A DNA stretch of 6,584 nt, from positions 1 to 6,584 of the forward strand of contig URWZ01000094.1 of assembly GCA_900551625.1 (NCBI GenBank), written 5' to 3'. Both the position numbers and the translations under genes were made by a program. The notes below the pieces were generated by a model that saw nothing but the letters and a program-made list of their open reading frames with translations, did no database searches and had not been told where the DNA came from. Below, one piece after another: positions 5,501-6,584 of the stretch. Every line of letters begins with the position of its first letter. Position 1 is the stretch's first letter. Source of the DNA: an uncultured Collinsella sp. GTDB taxonomy: Bacteria > Actinomycetota > Coriobacteriia > Coriobacteriales > Coriobacteriaceae.

Positions 5501-5544
5501 AAAAAGTCTCCTTTTGTGTTTTTAGAAGTCCCTGTAATTATTCT

Positions 5545-5573
5545 ATTATACCAAACTTAAACACAGATGAAAA
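5545..5573 (-). promoter_or_regulatory. Sigma-70-type promoter of the DUF4340 gene
   Basis: Read on the minus strand, TTTTCA (5568-5573, 4 of 6 to TTGACA), a 17-nt spacer and a perfect TATAAT (5545-5550) lie about 45 nt before the ATG. The -35 is built from the T-run of the preceding gene's terminator. Confidence 0.8.
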
Positions 5574-5600
5574 GCCCCGTTCTCACGGAGAGAACGGGGC
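5568..5600 (-). terminator. Rho-independent terminator of the 65-aa protein gene
   Basis: An 11-bp perfect stem (GCCCCGTTCTC / GAGAACGGGGC, 5574-5584 with 5590-5600) has a 5-nt loop. On the minus strand it is followed at once by TTTTC. It starts 25 nt after the stop of the upstream gene. Confidence 0.88.
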
Positions 5601-5625
5601 AAACGGACGGATAGGGGGGCTGCGG

Positions 5626-5823
5626 TCAGTCCCGGTACACCGGGGCGTCGAAATCCCGGACGATCTCATTCCGCCGGGTATCCTGCACGTAGACGTGATT
5701 GGTCTCGTCGAAGGCCAGCCGCATGGCGAAGTCCTTGGCCTCGTCGATGCTGTCCGTCTCGAAGAACGGCCGGTAGGCCTCCGGCGGCAGGTGGGTCTTT
5801 TTCCACATCACCTGAAAACGCAT
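5626..5823 (-). CDS. Small hypothetical protein, 65 aa
   Basis: I do not recognise the family. The protein is soluble and highly charged, with no signal peptide or membrane segment. It opens with a strand-like MRFQVMWKK, then a Pro/aromatic stretch (HLPPEAYRPFFETDS), a helix rich in Asp/Glu/Ala (about 25-38), and a second strand HVYVQDTRRNEIV ending in acidic and Tyr residues. The beta-alpha-beta order suggests a small stand-alone domain. It is very probably real: GGAGGAA (5831-5837) lies before ATG 5823 with good spacing, a promoter lies at 5857-5885, a strong terminator follows, and the frame keeps Clostridia-like codon use. It forms a single-gene transcript divergent from the DUF1846 gene. 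Confidence 0.8.
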   Translation of the reverse strand: MRFQVMWKKTHLPPEAYRPFFETDSIDEAKDFAMRLAFDETNHVYVQDTRRNEIVRDFDAPVYRD

Positions 5824-5856
5824 GGTGGGGTTCCTCCTTCATGGGGTGTATCGTTT

Positions 5857-5885
5857 AGTATACCCCGCCGCCGGGAAAAAAGCAA
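5857..5885 (-). promoter_or_regulatory. Promoter of the 65-aa protein gene
   Basis: On the minus strand, TTGCTT (5880-5885), a 17-nt spacer and TATACT (5857-5862, 5 of 6 to consensus) lie about 34 nt before the ATG. The spacer and -35 fall inside an inverted repeat, CCCGCCG (5864-5870) and CGGCGGG (5886-5892), which could be a protein-binding site or simply a GC-rich palindrome. Confidence 0.7.
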
Positions 5886-5942
5886 CGGCGGGTTTTACCA
5901 AAATTCCGCCGCAAAAATCGGAAGAAATCCTAAAAGGGAAAT

Positions 5943-5965
5943 CTCCGAAAAGGCTTTTCCCGGAG
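5943..5965. repeat. Interrupted palindrome overlapping the DUF1846 promoter -35
   Basis: CTCCGAAAAG (5943-5952) is mirrored by CTTTT (5954-5958), two unpaired C, and CGGAG (5961-5965). Because it overlaps the putative -35 it could be an operator for a dimeric regulator. The match is imperfect and may be chance. Confidence 0.3.
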
Positions 5966-5983
5966 GGCGCAGCGGTGTATAAT
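5955..5983 (+). promoter_or_regulatory. Promoter of the DUF1846 gene
   Basis: A perfect TATAAT at 5978-5983 lies 17 nt after TTTTCC (5955-5960, 3 of 6 to TTGACA) and 31 nt before the GTG start. AGGGGG at 6001-6006, 8 nt before GTG 6015, serves as the ribosome binding site. Confidence 0.7.
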
Positions 5984-6014
5984 GATATGGTTATGTAAAA
6001 AGGGGGATATTACG

Positions 6015-6584
6015 GTGAAGATCGGATTTGACAACGAAAAGTATCTGGCCCTGCAGGCCGAGCACATCCGCCAGCGCATGAGCCAGTTCGGCGGCAAGCT
6101 GTATCTGGAGTTCGGCGGCAAGCTCTTTGATGACTACCACGCCTCCCGTGTGCTGCCGGGCTTCCAGCCGGACAGTAAGATCCGGATGCTGGAGACCATC
6201 CGGGACGACGTGGAGATCGTCATCGCCATCTGTGCCGGAGACATCGAAAAGAACAAGACCCGTGGTGATCTGGGCATCGGCTACGATCAGGACGTGCTGC
6301 GGCTCATCGACGTGTTCCGGGGGCTGGGGTTCTATGTGGGCTCCGTGGTCATCACCCAGTACGCCGGCCAGCCCGCCGCCGATGTGTTCCGCAATCGCCT
6401 GAACGCGCTCGGCATTCTCGCCAAGTTGCACTATCCCATCGAGGGCTATCCGCACGACGTCGACCTGATCGTGTCCGACGACGGCTATGGCAAGAACGAG
6501 TTTGTCGAGACCACCCGTCCGCTCGTCGTGGTCACCGCGCCGGGTCCTGGCTCGGGTAAGCTCGCCACCTGCCTGTCGCAGCTT
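6015..6584 (+). CDS. DUF1846 family protein, first 190 codons, runs off the window
   Basis: GTG 6015 (with AGGGGG 8 nt upstream) opens an uninterrupted frame of exactly 190 codons to the window end. The start KIGFDNEKY and the segments [23 protein letters not shown] (in two halves around 28-50), [13 protein letters not shown] (76-88), [11 protein letters not shown] (112-122) and [12 protein letters not shown] (171-182) are hallmarks of DUF1846, a conserved cytoplasmic family of about 490-500 aa found in many anaerobes and firmicutes. The APGPGSGK stretch resembles a degenerate nucleotide-binding loop. The biochemical role is not established. The protein is intact in frame, but codon use changes at about 6370-6410: before it Leu is mostly CTG and Arg often CGG, afterwards CTC, TTG, TCG and CCG appear. 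The downstream part may therefore come from another genome's orthologue. The 3' part lies outside the window. Confidence 0.92.
   Translation, partial: MKIGFDNEKYLALQAEHIRQRMSQFGGKLYLEFGGKLFDDYHASRVLPGFQPDSKIRMLETIRDDVEIVIAICAGDIEKNKTRGDLGIGYDQDVLRLIDVFRGLGFYVGSVVITQYAGQPAADVFRNRLNALGILAKLHYPIEGYPHDVDLIVSDDGYGKNEFVETTRPLVVVTAPGPGSGKLATCLSQL
6370..6410. other. Possible junction between two DUF1846 orthologues
   Basis: Inside one unbroken frame, codon choice shifts from Clostridia-like to Coriobacteriia/Bifidobacterium-like around residues 120-132. A chimera between orthologues at a conserved site would leave the frame intact. The evidence is codon style over only about 60 codons. Confidence 0.4.

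Noticed and set aside
5991..6455. A 154-codon minus-strand open frame across the DUF1846 gene
   Set aside because: Antisense shadow; the plus frame is a clear DUF1846 protein with promoter and ribosome binding site.
1..6584. CRISPR array, insertion sequence, tRNA or rRNA
   Set aside because: No regularly spaced direct repeats, transposase frame with terminal repeats, cloverleaf, or rRNA-like stretch was seen.

Overview
The window does not read as one bacterial chromosome. It looks like a mosaic of anaerobic gut-type DNA whose parts come from at least three lineages, joined inside genes. Bases 1 to about 95 hold the last codons of a ParA-like protein and the first 16 codons of ParB, in an AT-richer style typical of Bacteroidota. 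Bases about 95 to 4175 are GC-rich and resemble Coriobacteriia such as Collinsella. Bases about 4180 to 6390 resemble Clostridia (Oscillospiraceae-like). From about 6390 to the end, codon use shifts back towards the Coriobacteriia/Bifidobacterium style, inside one conserved gene. The lineage names are inferred from recalled protein resemblance and codon style; no search was run.

Layout. (1) parA end, parB start, then an abrupt join to the last residues of another protein (possibly a NifS-like class V aminotransferase). (2) A DUF3343 protein with an unusual Cys-rich N-terminus, then a hairpin/repeat and the leader of gdhA. (3) gdhA, an NADP-type hexameric glutamate dehydrogenase, complete and closed by a strong terminator. 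(4) A two-gene molybdenum hydroxylase operon: a FAD subunit overlapping by 1 nt a fused [2Fe-2S]/molybdenum subunit. That second gene breaks off after about 230 codons and continues in frame into the last ~65 residues of an AdhE/iron alcohol dehydrogenase. (5) A perfect 21-bp hairpin at the edge of the next block. (6) A minus-strand block: a 65-aa unknown protein with its own promoter and terminator, then a lipoprotein with two DUF4340-like repeats, then a short GNAT acetyltransferase. (7) A divergent promoter region and, on the plus strand, a DUF1846 gene that runs off the end.

How the genes fit together. The only coherent metabolic module is in the Coriobacteriia-like part. A DUF3343 protein (putative Se/S carrier-like) lies near FAD and Fe-S/Mo subunits of the xanthine dehydrogenase family, a set that recalls the selenium-dependent molybdenum hydroxylase neighbourhoods of other anaerobes. 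gdhA sits between them with its own terminator and is probably an independent unit.

The most important observation is the set of junctions near 95, 3897, 4176-4185 and, less surely, 6370-6410. They make the window look like a chimeric assembly, or less likely a heavily recombined segment. The ParB and Fe-S/Mo/AdhE fusion reading frames should not be taken as real proteins until reads spanning the joins are checked.
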